Positions 35,336 to 45,364 of a DNA stretch of 64,000 nucleotides are shown one piece after another (position 1 is the stretch's first letter; every line of letters begins with the position of its first letter). The DNA comes from Tetraselmis striata (Eukaryota > Chlorophyta > Chlorodendrophyceae > Chlorodendrales > Chlorodendraceae). The position numbers and the translations under genes are program-made. Below the pieces are notes generated by a model. The model saw only the letters and a list, made by a program, of their open reading frames with translations. It searched no databases and was not told the origin of the DNA. The DNA is taken from NCBI GenBank assembly GCA_006384855.1, contig VCJN01002955.1, positions 472,501 to 536,500 on the forward strand, given 5' to 3'.

Positions 35336-36226
35336 TTAGCAGACGCCTTCTTCGTCTTCGTCTTCCAGAGCGTTGGCCGTCTCGCTGGTGGGCGTGTCGG
35401 AGAGGTCGCCCTTACGGAAGAAGTACTTGGAGAAGTCCTTGAACCGCCGGCTCCGATCCTTTCGGATGTAAAGAACGGTGTACGTGAAGAACAGCAGGAT
35501 CGCGAGCCCGATAAGGACCTTCGCCCACGTGGTCTGGTGGAACGGCATCAGGGCCATGACGGCCGACGCGAAAACCATGGCGTACAGGACCAGGCGGATA
35601 TTGCTCCTGATCTGATGGGCGTCCCGGTTCACCATCATGTACATCTCCTTCGTGGTGAGGACGTTGTTTGAGAACTTGTCGCTGAGTTTCACGAGTCGGG
35701 CGTTCTCGTCGCGCTGGAGGCTCTTGACGTAGTTGTTGATGGAGGAAATCTCGGCGGCATCCTTGACCTTGTGCGTGACATCTAGGTAATCGTTCACAGC
35801 GTGGAACAGGAAGGTCCCGAACGTGGTCCCGTCGAGGTCGTTGGCGAGCTCGTCGGAGATCCCGAAGTTTATCGATAGCTTGCTCAGGTCCAGGCCCTGG
35901 AGACCGGGGAAGTCCTGTAGCTCGGTGAGACTTATCGCGTCGGCGGCGGCGGCGGCGGGCGCAGGGTCGGATCCTGACGCGGTCCATTGCGCGTTCGTCG
36001 CGTCGTAGGTTCCGATAAGGGTGCTTGCGGAATCGCCGGTTCCGTACAGCCTGGTTCCGTTTATCGGCGCTGCGTCCGCGGCGGCGACCGTCCCGGCCTT
36101 CGAGTGGTAGGTGACGGATGCCGCAGAATCGTCCACAGAATCGGCGTGCGCATGAATGGTTCCCTCGGGGCTCGCTTCGGGATCTTCGTGGAACCCTTCA
36201 AATACCATCGGATACCGCATTGACAT
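35336..36226 (-). CDS. Two-pass membrane protein with long N-terminal domain (296 aa)
   Basis: ATG 36226 is chosen because the longer frame overlaps the end of the neighbouring 2268-residue gene. Residues 1-95 are Ala/Ser/Thr-rich and low in complexity, and 95-195 are helical. Two membrane helices follow (about 202-222 and 230-250), separated by a short MPFHQTT loop, then a basic stretch RKDRSRRFKDF and an acidic end. No family is recognised; probably a structural membrane protein. It follows the giant fibre gene on the same strand with a 34-bp gap. Confidence 0.62.
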   Translation of the reverse strand: MSMRYPMVFEGFHEDPEASPEGTIHAHADSVDDSAASVTYHSKAGTVAAADAAPINGTRLYGTGDSASTLIGTYDATNAQWTASGSDPAPAAAAADAISLTELQDFPGLQGLDLSKLSINFGISDELANDLDGTTFGTFLFHAVNDYLDVTHKVKDAAEISSINNYVKSLQRDENARLVKLSDKFSNNVLTTKEMYMMVNRDAHQIRSNIRLVLYAMVFASAVMALMPFHQTTWAKVLIGLAILLFFTYTVLYIRKDRSRRFKDFSKYFFRKGDLSDTPTSETANALEDEDEEGVC

Positions 36227-36260
36227 GGTTCGTATTGATTCTGAAATCAGAAAAAATCCC

Positions 36261-37002
36261 CTATAGACCGTGAGACGTGAGATTTTCATTGCTGAGCGCG
36301 AACACGTTGCTCAAACCGGGCGTCGTATCGGGTTGCGTCCCTTCCCGGAATACTCCGTAGTATATTCGCGCGGGGCCGCCGGCGGCGGCGGCGGCGGCGT
36401 CGGTGTCCAGAGTCCCGCCGCCCCATACCAGGTCGTAGGAGCCCGACTGCTGTGCGAAAGGGTCGGCGGAGGTGAACAGCGGGACCCGCGTAACGCGGGT
36501 TTCCACCGCGGATAAAAGATTGGCGGGGGCCCCGAACTCGGCCGCGGCGTCCTCCGCCTGGGCGAGAACGTATGTGTTGCAGTGCGAAGGAACGACGGCA
36601 TCGAACTGCGCGTTGCTCCCGGCGAAAACGCGTGCGTCGCCCGTTTCCGAAATGTCGCCAGTTTCCGAAATGTCGCCCGTTTCCGAAACGACGGCGTAAA
36701 TCCTCGACACGGACCCCTGGAACGCGTCGGACGCGGCCACGGTAACCGATACGGCGCCCGAGTCGCCGTGGTCCACCTCCATCGCGTCGACGGTCGGTTT
36801 GACGTCGTCGAGCGTGAAGGTATCGACGGATTCGAACAGGACGGTTCCGGCGTCGTCCTCTACCAACAGGGCGACGGTGTAATTTGTGGAGGGGTCGAGG
36901 GCGGTTTCTCCCGGCGCCTCCGTCGCGAGGCGCAGGGTCCCGGTGGAGACACCGGGGTTATGCGGGGTTCCGTGGGATCGGATATCGTGTACCGTCGCGG
37001 CG

Positions 37003-37035
<33 letters not shown>

Positions 37036-40000
37036 CCGTACCGCGGCCCCACGAACGTTTTGAGCGCGGTTATCGCGACCGTGCCGCCAAGGGAGTATTC
37101 CACGCTGAGCGCGTCCGGTTCGAAGGCGTTCGCGGCGGCGCGGAAATACTCGAGCGAGACGGGTTCGACCGCGACCAGACGGGTGTCCGTGTTCGGGTTC
37201 GGGTTAGGATTCGTTTCGGTCGAGGGTGGGCTGTTTCCGTCGAGGAGACCGGCTAACGCCGCGGTATCCGCGGGGATTTCGGTTTGCGGGAACAGGGCCT
37301 GGACGACTCGAAACTCCGTTGCGGTTCCGTCGACGAAGACGCTGCCGTTGGAGGACCACACAAACGTCTCGAGGCCGAGGCTGGTCGAGGGGTCGTTGTC
37401 GTGGACTTGGTCGAAGGTGGGCTGGTCCGTGACTCGGGGGATCGTCGTCACGTTGGACGCCGCCTCGGAAAACAGATTGCGGTCGGCTCCGAACGCGGTG
37501 GCCGCGTCCTCGGCCACAACGTACACGAAGGTGTTGCAGTGGGACGCAACGCTCGCCTGGACGGTCCCCGTATCGGCCTCGACCATGATCGCGTCGGGGT
37601 GTGTAGAAACGGCCGATTCTCCGGACAGGTCTACCGCCGTGTCGGTGACGAGGACGTGGACGCCCGTGATGCTCCCGTCGTAGGCGTCGGCGGCGGCGAA
37701 TTCAACCGAGACGCCCGAGGGGGGCGTGTGCGATACGACGACCGAGTCGGGCACGACCTCGGGTGCGACGTCGTCCAGGGTGAACGCTTGCACGTGCCGT
37801 AGCGTGACGCTGCCGCGTTCGTCGGTCGCGAGGACGCTCACGGTGTAGACCGTGGAGGGGTCCAGGGACGCGCCGGTCGCGCTCAGGTTCGACAGACACA
37901 GCGCGTTGGAGGTGGCGGGCATGACTTCGACCCCGTGAGCGTCCACGAAGTCGGCGTCGGCGGCGGCGTCGGCGTCGGCACCCGAGGGCCCCAGGAACGC
38001 CTTGATGGACTCGATCCCGAGAACGTGGGTTACTTCGTACTGAAGACACACCTTGTCGGGGAAGACGTCGGGCGACCTCTGAAGCGTTTCGACCGCGGGC
38101 CCGAGGATCTCGCGCGTGGCCCCCGCGTTGTCCGTCAGAGCCTGTGTGCGTATGGCGGAAACGTTGTTGGCCGAGTCGACGGCGATGGCGTGGAAATAGC
38201 AAGGCGTCGAGTCGGGGAGGCGGGGCGTCGTGTAGAAGACCGTATCAGAAAAGCCCGTCACCGTGAGCTCCAGTCCCAGTCCCAGTCCCGTTCCCGCTCC
38301 ATCCCCATCCCCATCCCCATCCCCATCCCCATATCCGGCCTCGCCGAGAAGGTCGGCTGCGTCGGAGGGGGCGCTGTTCGACGAGAACTCCAGGTAGGCC
38401 TTCGCGAGGCCCGACCGGCCCTTGTCGGAGACGGCGATCCCCACGATGACGCTGTTGTCGGGTTGCAGAGAGGTGGTGATAAAATCTATTTCTGGGTCGA
38501 TGCCGGGTACGAACACGCTGCGCGGCGGTTCGAGGGCTGTCCTGTTGGAGAGGCTGTCCTGCGCGGCGATCCATGCGTAGTACGTGACGTTTTCCACGGC
38601 GTTCGAGGAAAAGCTCCCCGAGCCCAAAACGGCGGTCACGGTTCCGGGGGGCGACCCGGTCGACCCCGCCGACCCGGTCCACACGCCGGCGTCCGCCGTC
38701 AGAAGGCTCAGGGCGGACGCCGGCGGAGCGCCCGGGTCGGTGTTCACGAAAACCTTTGCGAGGGCGGCGTCGCCCGTGTCGTAGGCCAGGACGATGATGG
38801 GGTCGCCCTGCGCATCATTCGACTCCGCGATGCTCAGGGACGAGACGGGCGGCGCGAGGTCCAGCGTCACGGGCGGCGCGGGGTAGGCCGCGGCGTTCCC
38901 CCCGGCGACCCTGGTTTCGTCGTCGGTCACGTACAGGACGGGGTATACCGTGAGCCCGTCCGCGAAAACCACGTGGGACGGCGCGGGGCCGGCGGTGACG
39001 ACCTTGGCCGAGGCGATCGAAATGTCGCTGGGTACCGCCCCTGCGTAGTTGGACGATTCGTACATCGAAGCGTCGTACGCGGCTTCGGAAAGCCTGGACG
39101 TAATCGTCGCGGAATCGGGGACGGAGGGGGAATCGAAAACGAACAGGCGCGCCGCGAACGAATGGAACTCGTCCCGGACGGCGGCGCCGTCGACGGCAAC
39201 GGTGCGCTGCGTGGTTTGCGTGCTGCGCAGGTCCCCGGAGACGATCTCCGGCGGCGTTTCGTCGAGGGTTCGCGCGACGTCGAACGTTACGAGCGCCAGG
39301 TTGTTGGAGGAATCCGCCAAAACCGCGAACGGCGTGTAGTCGGCGAATTGCGCCATGGACTCCAGGCCTTCGGACGCTATGTAGGCGGTGACGCGGAACT
39401 GCGTGTCGGTCGAGGCCTGTATTGCGGGGATGCCGTGTGCCTGGATGGCGGAGAACGCGGTCGCGGCGTCCGGGTACGAACCGGTTCCGGGCAAGGCGCT
39501 CGGGTAAAGCAGGACCGCCGTGTCGTCCAGGACGTTCGAGACCGTCGCCTCGAGGCCGCCGGGTACCGCGACCGGGCCCTCCGTCGATCCGTGGGTAGGA
39601 GGGGCCCGGTCGAGCGTGCGCACCGACTCCAGGCGCCGGATCGTCTTGTTGGGCGGGTCGGCGGTATCGTGTACGACCGCGTGCGTGTCGTAAACGCTGT
39701 AGTTTCTCAGACCGGTCGGAACTATGTCCCCGCCTTCGCCTCCGCCTTCACCGCCGGCGCGCGTGTAGTAGTCACGGATCACGAACGACACGTCGGCATT
39801 GCACTGTCCCTCGGCCGACATCGCGACGCGATCGATTTCGGCGTCCGTGAACGCGTACAGCGGGTCCGTTGCCACCGCGTACGCCACCGTCCGCCCGACG
39901 CCGGTATCCGCGATACCCGAAACGTCGACGCGTATGCTGGTATCCGACAGGGCCGTCACAAACGTCGAGGCGAAGGTGGGCGGGAAAATGTCCGAGGTCT

Positions 40001-43000
40001 CCGCGACGTCGAAGATGGGGCGGTCGTGTCGTTTCAGGACGCTCTTGTATCCCAGGGAGTTCTGCGCCATGAACTGGACGCGGTAGTCTGTCTCGATTTC
40101 AAGCATCCGCGGCGGTTCCGTGAAGTCGTCGGTGTTGTACGATTTCGTGAACACCAGATTGCTCACGCTCGTCGCGGGGCCGGATTCCGGAACCGTCGCG
40201 ACGTTGAACGCGGTCGCGTCGCCGTACCTGGCGACCTTGCGGTAAAATCTGCTGAACTGTACGTCGTTCGAGAAACCCGGCGTGTGAACGGGGGCGGCGA
40301 ACGCGAAAACCGTGAACGTCTCGGACCCGGACTCCGATTCGTCGATGGCGATGGAGCTGCGCAGCTCCGCGGGGACGGTCGTCGACTCCGTCAGGGTTTC
40401 GAGGATAAACGGCGGATCCTTGGCCGTTTCGGGTTTCGGCGCCGCCAGGTCCGCCAGAAGGTTCGAGAGGTCGGGGATTCCCGTGAGCGACAGGTTGGAG
40501 AAACACCCCGTCCCGTTGACCTGGAGAGCACACGAGGGGTCCGAGGTTCCGATTCCCACGTTTCCGGACTCCGTGACCGCGACCCTCTCCGCCCCGGACG
40601 TCGAGATAACGACCGTGTTGTTGTCCCTGGCGGACACGAACGTGTCCCTGTCGGCGTCGACGACGCCGCCGAGCGACGACCAGTACCCCGCGGTATCGTC
40701 GGAGCAGCCCTCGAAGGAACGGGTGTCGGTGTTGAACCTTATCGCGCCGACGCGCGCAGGGACCGGGCGGCTGGAGGTGGGCCCCGCCGGTATTCCGAGG
40801 AGATCGCCCGAAGCCACGACGCTGCCGGTGAAATCGGCGAGGGCGGCGAACCTGGCGCTTTCGCCGACGTCCAGGGTCGACAGGACGTTTACGGCGCCGG
40901 CGAAGTAGGATTCGTTGCTCGCGGCGAGGACCCCGTCGACGGTGACGCCAGATAATCGGGACCTTCCCTCGACCGTCACATCCTTGTTAAAAACACCGTT
41001 TTCGGCTACTATAACGCTGGATTCACACGTCAGGAGGCCCTTGACGAGCACGTCGCTGGAGGCGGCGAGCTCGCCTTTTACCCAACACGCCGCCTCGAAA
41101 ACGGCGCTGGCGTGCTGGGTAAAAGGTCCGCGGACGTCGACCGCGTTGGAGAAGGCGCCGTCGCCCCGGACCGTGAAATCGGCGCTCACCTCCAGGTTGG
41201 ACGCGCAGGCCGCCGAAAAGTGGGCGGAGTCCGAAACCAGTGTCGCGCTGGAAATGTCGTTCGTGTGCACGCTCGTCGCGGCCAGCGCGCCGTCGACGCG
41301 AACGTCGCGCGCCGCGAGAGTGCCGAGAACGTCCACTGAATTGCTGTGTGTGACGCCCGCGTGTGTCGCGACCGCGCCGTCGAAAACCGCTTCGTCGCCG
41401 AACCGAACCGAACCCGCGAACTCGGCGGAGTCTCGGAACGCCGCGGGCCCGAAGAAGTCCACGAAGTTGGAGTGGGCGACCCGGTTCTGGAACGTGGCGG
41501 GGGCGGAGAACGTCGCAGGATCCGCAAACGTCGCGCGGGAGGCGAAAAGCGCCGGCGCGTTAAAGGTCGAGGAGTCCTCGAAAATCGCCGGCCCCCGGGC
41601 GTAGATTTCGCCGCAGAAGGCGGCTGTCCCGTTTGAAACGAGGGAATCGTTGGTCGCCAGGTCGTCCACTCGCAAAACCTGTGCGTGTACGTCCCCCGAG
41701 AACGACGCGGGTCCCGTGACCTGCGTCGACGCGTTCAGAGCGACGGCCGCGTTGAACACGGTCTGCGACTGGTGCGTCACCAGGTTACAGAAGCTGGTTT
41801 GCCCCGTGTGTTCGACGTATCCGGTGAAGCGCGCGGAGGGGCCCGAGACAGCCATGGGACCCGATACGTCGACCGCGTCGGTAAAGGTCGCCTCGCCGAC
41901 GAACGACGCGGACCCCGAAACGAGGAGGGCGTCTCGGATCTCGGTATTTCCCGTCAACAGGGTCGCCCCCGACAGGCGCGTCTCGTTGCCAAGCTCGGTG
42001 AACCCGCTCAGGGAGGTCGGTCCCTCGAACGACGTCGACCCCGCAAACGCGGACGTCCCGGAAACGCCGAGAACCCCGGCGATCCGGGTGTTCCCCCCGA
42101 GGACCGTCGACGCGTGCGCGGCAAGGTTGGACGTCACGTTGGACGCGCTGGTAACCGTCTCGTATGCGTCCAGGGATGCGCACGTGATGTTGGAGGCGAC
42201 GTCGACATCGGCGCCCACTGTGATCGCGCCGTTGAACGTACTGGGGGCGTTGACCTCCAGGTTGGTGGTCACCTTTACATCTCCCAGAAACAGAGACCGC
42301 CCTTTCACCGTGAGTTCACCGGAAACAAGCCGGATATCCTCGATGCTTCCCGCCTGGAACTTGAACTGCGAGTTCTGCGATGCGTAGGCGGTGTAGGCCT
42401 CCTCGGCCGTCATCAGGCGTGCCTCGGGGTACATGAGCTTGTAAAGGTCGAAGTTGAACGTTTGCGGTACGGAAACGGTGGGGACTGAAACGTGTGCGCC
42501 CCGAACATAGTTCACTGCGCCGATCCTGTCGGGGTCCACCACCTTTATACCTACGACCCGGTATTCCTCCGCGGAGACGGGGGGGCGCCGCCCGACCGGA
42601 AACGTTACCGACACGGAGCCGTCGTTGTAGTCGACGGCCGTCACAGTTCCTGTGTACAGATCGCGGTCGTCGGCCGAGACTTGTAAGGCGTCGCCGACGG
42701 AAACCGCCAGGTCCGAGATCGGGTCCGTAACCGCAAAAGTGCCGGCCCCGTCGTATCCCGCCGCCCTGTCGATGTTCCGGACGAATTCACCCGTGTCGTT
42801 GATCTGTTGAGGAGTCCACCCCTCGCGTATCAAGGCCTTCTGAATGGCTCCGTTTAGCCTGGAAACGTCCCCGAACGTGGATATCCCCGCCAGGTACACC
42901 AACCCGTTGAATCCCACCGGAACCGCCGACCGATCGGATTGGAAATCCGATAACGACCCGCCCCGGGCAACGTACCCGTCCAAAAACGCTTTCGCGGAGT

Positions 43001-43067
43001 CCACCCCCAGAAGCTGGTTCGTGGAAACCGTTTCGGGGTTGAGGTAAAGAAAGTCCGCATAGTTCAT
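36261..43067 (-). CDS. Giant fibre/adhesin-like virion protein (2268 aa)
   Basis: The N-terminal 260 residues form a compact domain (NYADFLYLNP, then FNFDLYKLMYPEA). Residues about 265-800 are an imperfect short-period beta repeat of the form xxFxGxxxxxGxTxF, rich in SG, AA and DVSG words, consistent with a beta-helical or triple-beta fibre shaft. Next come GVVDADRDTFVS and the tail-fibre motif GNVGIGTSDP (about 836). The last 1300 residues are tandem beta-sandwich, FN3-like domains with repeated TFTLDDVKP/AFTLDDVAP and VVAEDAA words, including a short SETGDI triplication near 36645. It is probably the longest virion appendage in the window. Host-surface binding is inferred. Confidence 0.72.
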
Positions 43068-43089
43068 TGAACAGTATCGGCGGTAAAAA

Positions 43090-43944
43090 TCACGCCGGCA
43101 GGGTGACGACGTTTATGGTACGATTCTTTATGTCGAGTACGGCGGGCGGTTGATCCGCGACCGCCCGCGACAACCCGGGATCGAACACTATCAGTTCGTT
43201 CCTCCTGCCAAATATGGGAACCGTTCCGGGGGTGGTGTTGTGCGCGGTTATCAAGTGGGATGTGCCGGTGGCCTGGAGAACCGTCTGAACGTCCCGAAGT
43301 GTACGACCATCGACGTTCGCCGGCTGGTACCTCCTGTGCGATAACAGTCCGTCGTCCGCCCCTATCAGGATGCCCTCTAGAATCGACCTCCTCCCCGAAC
43401 CCAACAGAAACGATCGCGAATACCGGTTGTACAGGTCGAGGTTCCCGTTCACCCTCGCGATGTGGTCGCGGGAGACCCCGGCATGGCTCAATAGAAACGG
43501 TCCGACCTTCAGAACACTGGTTCGCGAGGTCGCGAGGGTCCTGCACAGCGTGCTTCCGGGCCTGAAGGTATCCGTGCGTTCCCTCGTGCACATGGGGCAC
43601 CCGTCTAGGTCGGCGTACTGATAGTATCCGCACACGTTCATCACCTCGTGGTTCCCGATAAGGGACACGCACACGCTGTTCTTCAGGGGCGCCTGTTCAG
43701 AAAGCTTCGTGAAATACAAGAGGGTTTCCGTATCCTGAGCGGTGGCCGCGCCGTGGACGTGGGGACCTTGCGGTGACCTACCGTCTCTCCTCCCGCCGTC
43801 TATCTGGTCCCCCATCTGGACCAGGACGGTATCGTAACACATCCAGTTGCCGGACCCGTCAATTATATTACAGTGCCTTAGGATCGCCTTCGCCTTTCTG
43901 AGGTCCCTGTGAATATCGGGGAGGATGACTAGTCTACTTTTCAT
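43090..43944 (-). CDS. Calcineurin-like metallophosphoesterase (284 aa)
   Basis: ATG 43944 (MKSRLVILPDIHRD) is chosen because the metal-binding core starts at once. Motifs follow in family order: DIHRD (usually DxHGD), GDQIDGG, GNHEVMN, a SHAGVS strand, and AHN near the C-terminus in the position of the usual GHT. These bind two metal ions and hydrolyse phosphoesters, as in Shewanella-like and bacteriophage PP-type phosphatases. The protein or nucleotide substrate is unknown. It follows the giant fibre gene start by 22 bp on the same strand. Confidence 0.82.
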   Translation of the reverse strand: MKSRLVILPDIHRDLRKAKAILRHCNIIDGSGNWMCYDTVLVQMGDQIDGGRRDGRSPQGPHVHGAATAQDTETLLYFTKLSEQAPLKNSVCVSLIGNHEVMNVCGYYQYADLDGCPMCTRERTDTFRPGSTLCRTLATSRTSVLKVGPFLLSHAGVSRDHIARVNGNLDLYNRYSRSFLLGSGRRSILEGILIGADDGLLSHRRYQPANVDGRTLRDVQTVLQATGTSHLITAHNTTPGTVPIFGRRNELIVFDPGLSRAVADQPPAVLDIKNRTINVVTLPA

Positions 43945-44040
43945 CGGGATCTCGAAGGGAACCGTGAACGCCGGAGAAAACATCGCCCTTTCTGAAGAAG
44001 CAGATGATTGACGGCGTGGCAACGACGGACTCTTTGAAAA

Positions 44041-44655
44041 TCAGTATGAGTGCACAACGATATCCACAAGTCCGCGGGAGGGAATAGGGAAGGGGCACTT
44101 GGTCTCGGCGTCGATCCCGTCGAAGACGGTGGCCTTTGCGATTCGCGGGGTGGGGCTGTAGAAGTCCCGGGAGCAGGCCCCCAGGAGGAACTGGAACACC
44201 GAGAGCTCGGAGGATGACCAGTAGACGGTGATGATCTCCTTGCACCAGCCCAAGTAGTGTTCAACAACGTCCTGGAAGACCTCGATGATGTCGTAGCTGT
44301 CGATGTTGCCGCGTTCAAGCAAGGTGACGGCGCGTTCTTTGAGTTCCTCGGGAAAGGGGGCAAAGCCGGGGGTCCTGGTTCCGTGGCGCGGGTTCTGGGT
44401 GTACCCTCGGGAGTTCACTCGCGTTAGGCAGCTGTAGAGCATGTCGTCGTAGGGATCTGGGTTCTCAAGAATGTCGTCTAGCACGAGTTCCAAGAGTTCG
44501 TCTATCGGACTCATGGACCCTTCCAGGTACAGGGCATTGCAGATTCCCGGTATGCAGTCGTAGAGCTTGGTGCAGAAGTTGTTCCAAACCAGCTCGTGGG
44601 TCGCCGTTGTTACGACAGGTTGGGGGGGCGCAGGCGCACGGTTCAAGGCGACCAT
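44041..44655 (-). CDS. Hypothetical 204-residue protein
   Basis: A mostly helical soluble protein with an acidic first half (SPIDELLELVLDDILENP) and no recognised motif. It starts at ATG 44655 next to a purine-rich tract (44662-44710). It lies upstream of the phosphoesterase gene on the same strand with a 96-bp gap. Coding is supported by a single long frame with few competing frames. Confidence 0.58.
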   Translation of the reverse strand: MVALNRAPAPPQPVVTTATHELVWNNFCTKLYDCIPGICNALYLEGSMSPIDELLELVLDDILENPDPYDDMLYSCLTRVNSRGYTQNPRHGTRTPGFAPFPEELKERAVTLLERGNIDSYDIIEVFQDVVEHYLGWCKEIITVYWSSSELSVFQFLLGACSRDFYSPTPRIAKATVFDGIDAETKCPFPIPSRGLVDIVVHSY

Positions 44656-45364
44656 CCTGGGCAGAGGGTAGAAGGAAAAGGGAAGAGGGAAGAGGGAAGA
44701 GGCAGGGTTTTTGGAGGATTTTTTTTTCGGAGACGCGGAGATTAGCGGGGAGCGCGGAGGGGGGGTGTCGTGTGGCGCCGTGTCGCTCGGACTCGTAAGT
44801 AGTCATTCGCTGCTCCGAGAGATGCTCTGAGAGATGGCGAGGTTGTGTGAGTTTTTGAAATATCACTCGCGGAGTAATTCAAAATCCGTCTGTCAGCATG
44901 CGACGGATATGCGATTTAAATCTTGGTCATCAGCACGATACTTCCTTCGGGTCCACCTTCGACATTCGGATTCGGGTCAATCCGTTTTCTATTATATGAG
45001 AAGATTCTTGCTGGGTTCGCGTTGCGAACCATATCGTATGAAGTATGAACGGTATGAAAAACGTGAAGTATTACATACCGAACGCGTAAAGTACTTTTTG
45101 AAAACGCGTAAAGTATTCCTAAGGATGCTATAATAGGACTTCATACGAACGTATGCCGATACTATGAATTCGGTCCGGACGCCATCCATCCATCCATGTA
45201 TCCATTTTTTCGGACAGACTCGTCGCCCCGGCAAGGTATCGGCACCACGCCGGTAGGTATATATTCGGCGGAGCACAAGAAGTGGTTTTAAACTTTCACT
45301 CCCAACCAGTTCACAGTCACAGAAAATATACCCGTGCCCACCTCCTCCCTCGTCGGTTAACCAG
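44656..45364. other. 709-bp spacer, A/T-rich, no confident gene
   Basis: The stretch is clearly richer in A/T than the rest of the window. It contains repeated tatgaagtatgaacg-type words (45038-45068) and a doubled cgcgtaaagta (45083-45114), plus atcc units near 45184. A 99-codon frame at 44834-45133 has an ATG but its basic, Tyr/Arg-rich product looks like chance. The right end carries a TATA-like element and the leader of the spliced gene at 45365. Confidence 0.5.
45258..45265 (+). promoter_or_regulatory. TATA box of the spliced gene
   Basis: The word tatatatt lies 107 bp before ATG 45365. A start about 30 bp downstream gives a pyrimidine-rich, C-rich leader. Confidence 0.5.

Noticed and set aside
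37935..40955. 1006-codon open frame antisense to the giant fibre gene
   Set aside because: It is an Arg/Gly-rich shadow produced by GC-rich codon bias; the opposite strand encodes a coherent domain protein.
44834..45133. 99-codon frame in the A/T-rich spacer
   Set aside because: Basic, unpatterned product, no neighbouring support; could be real but not supported.
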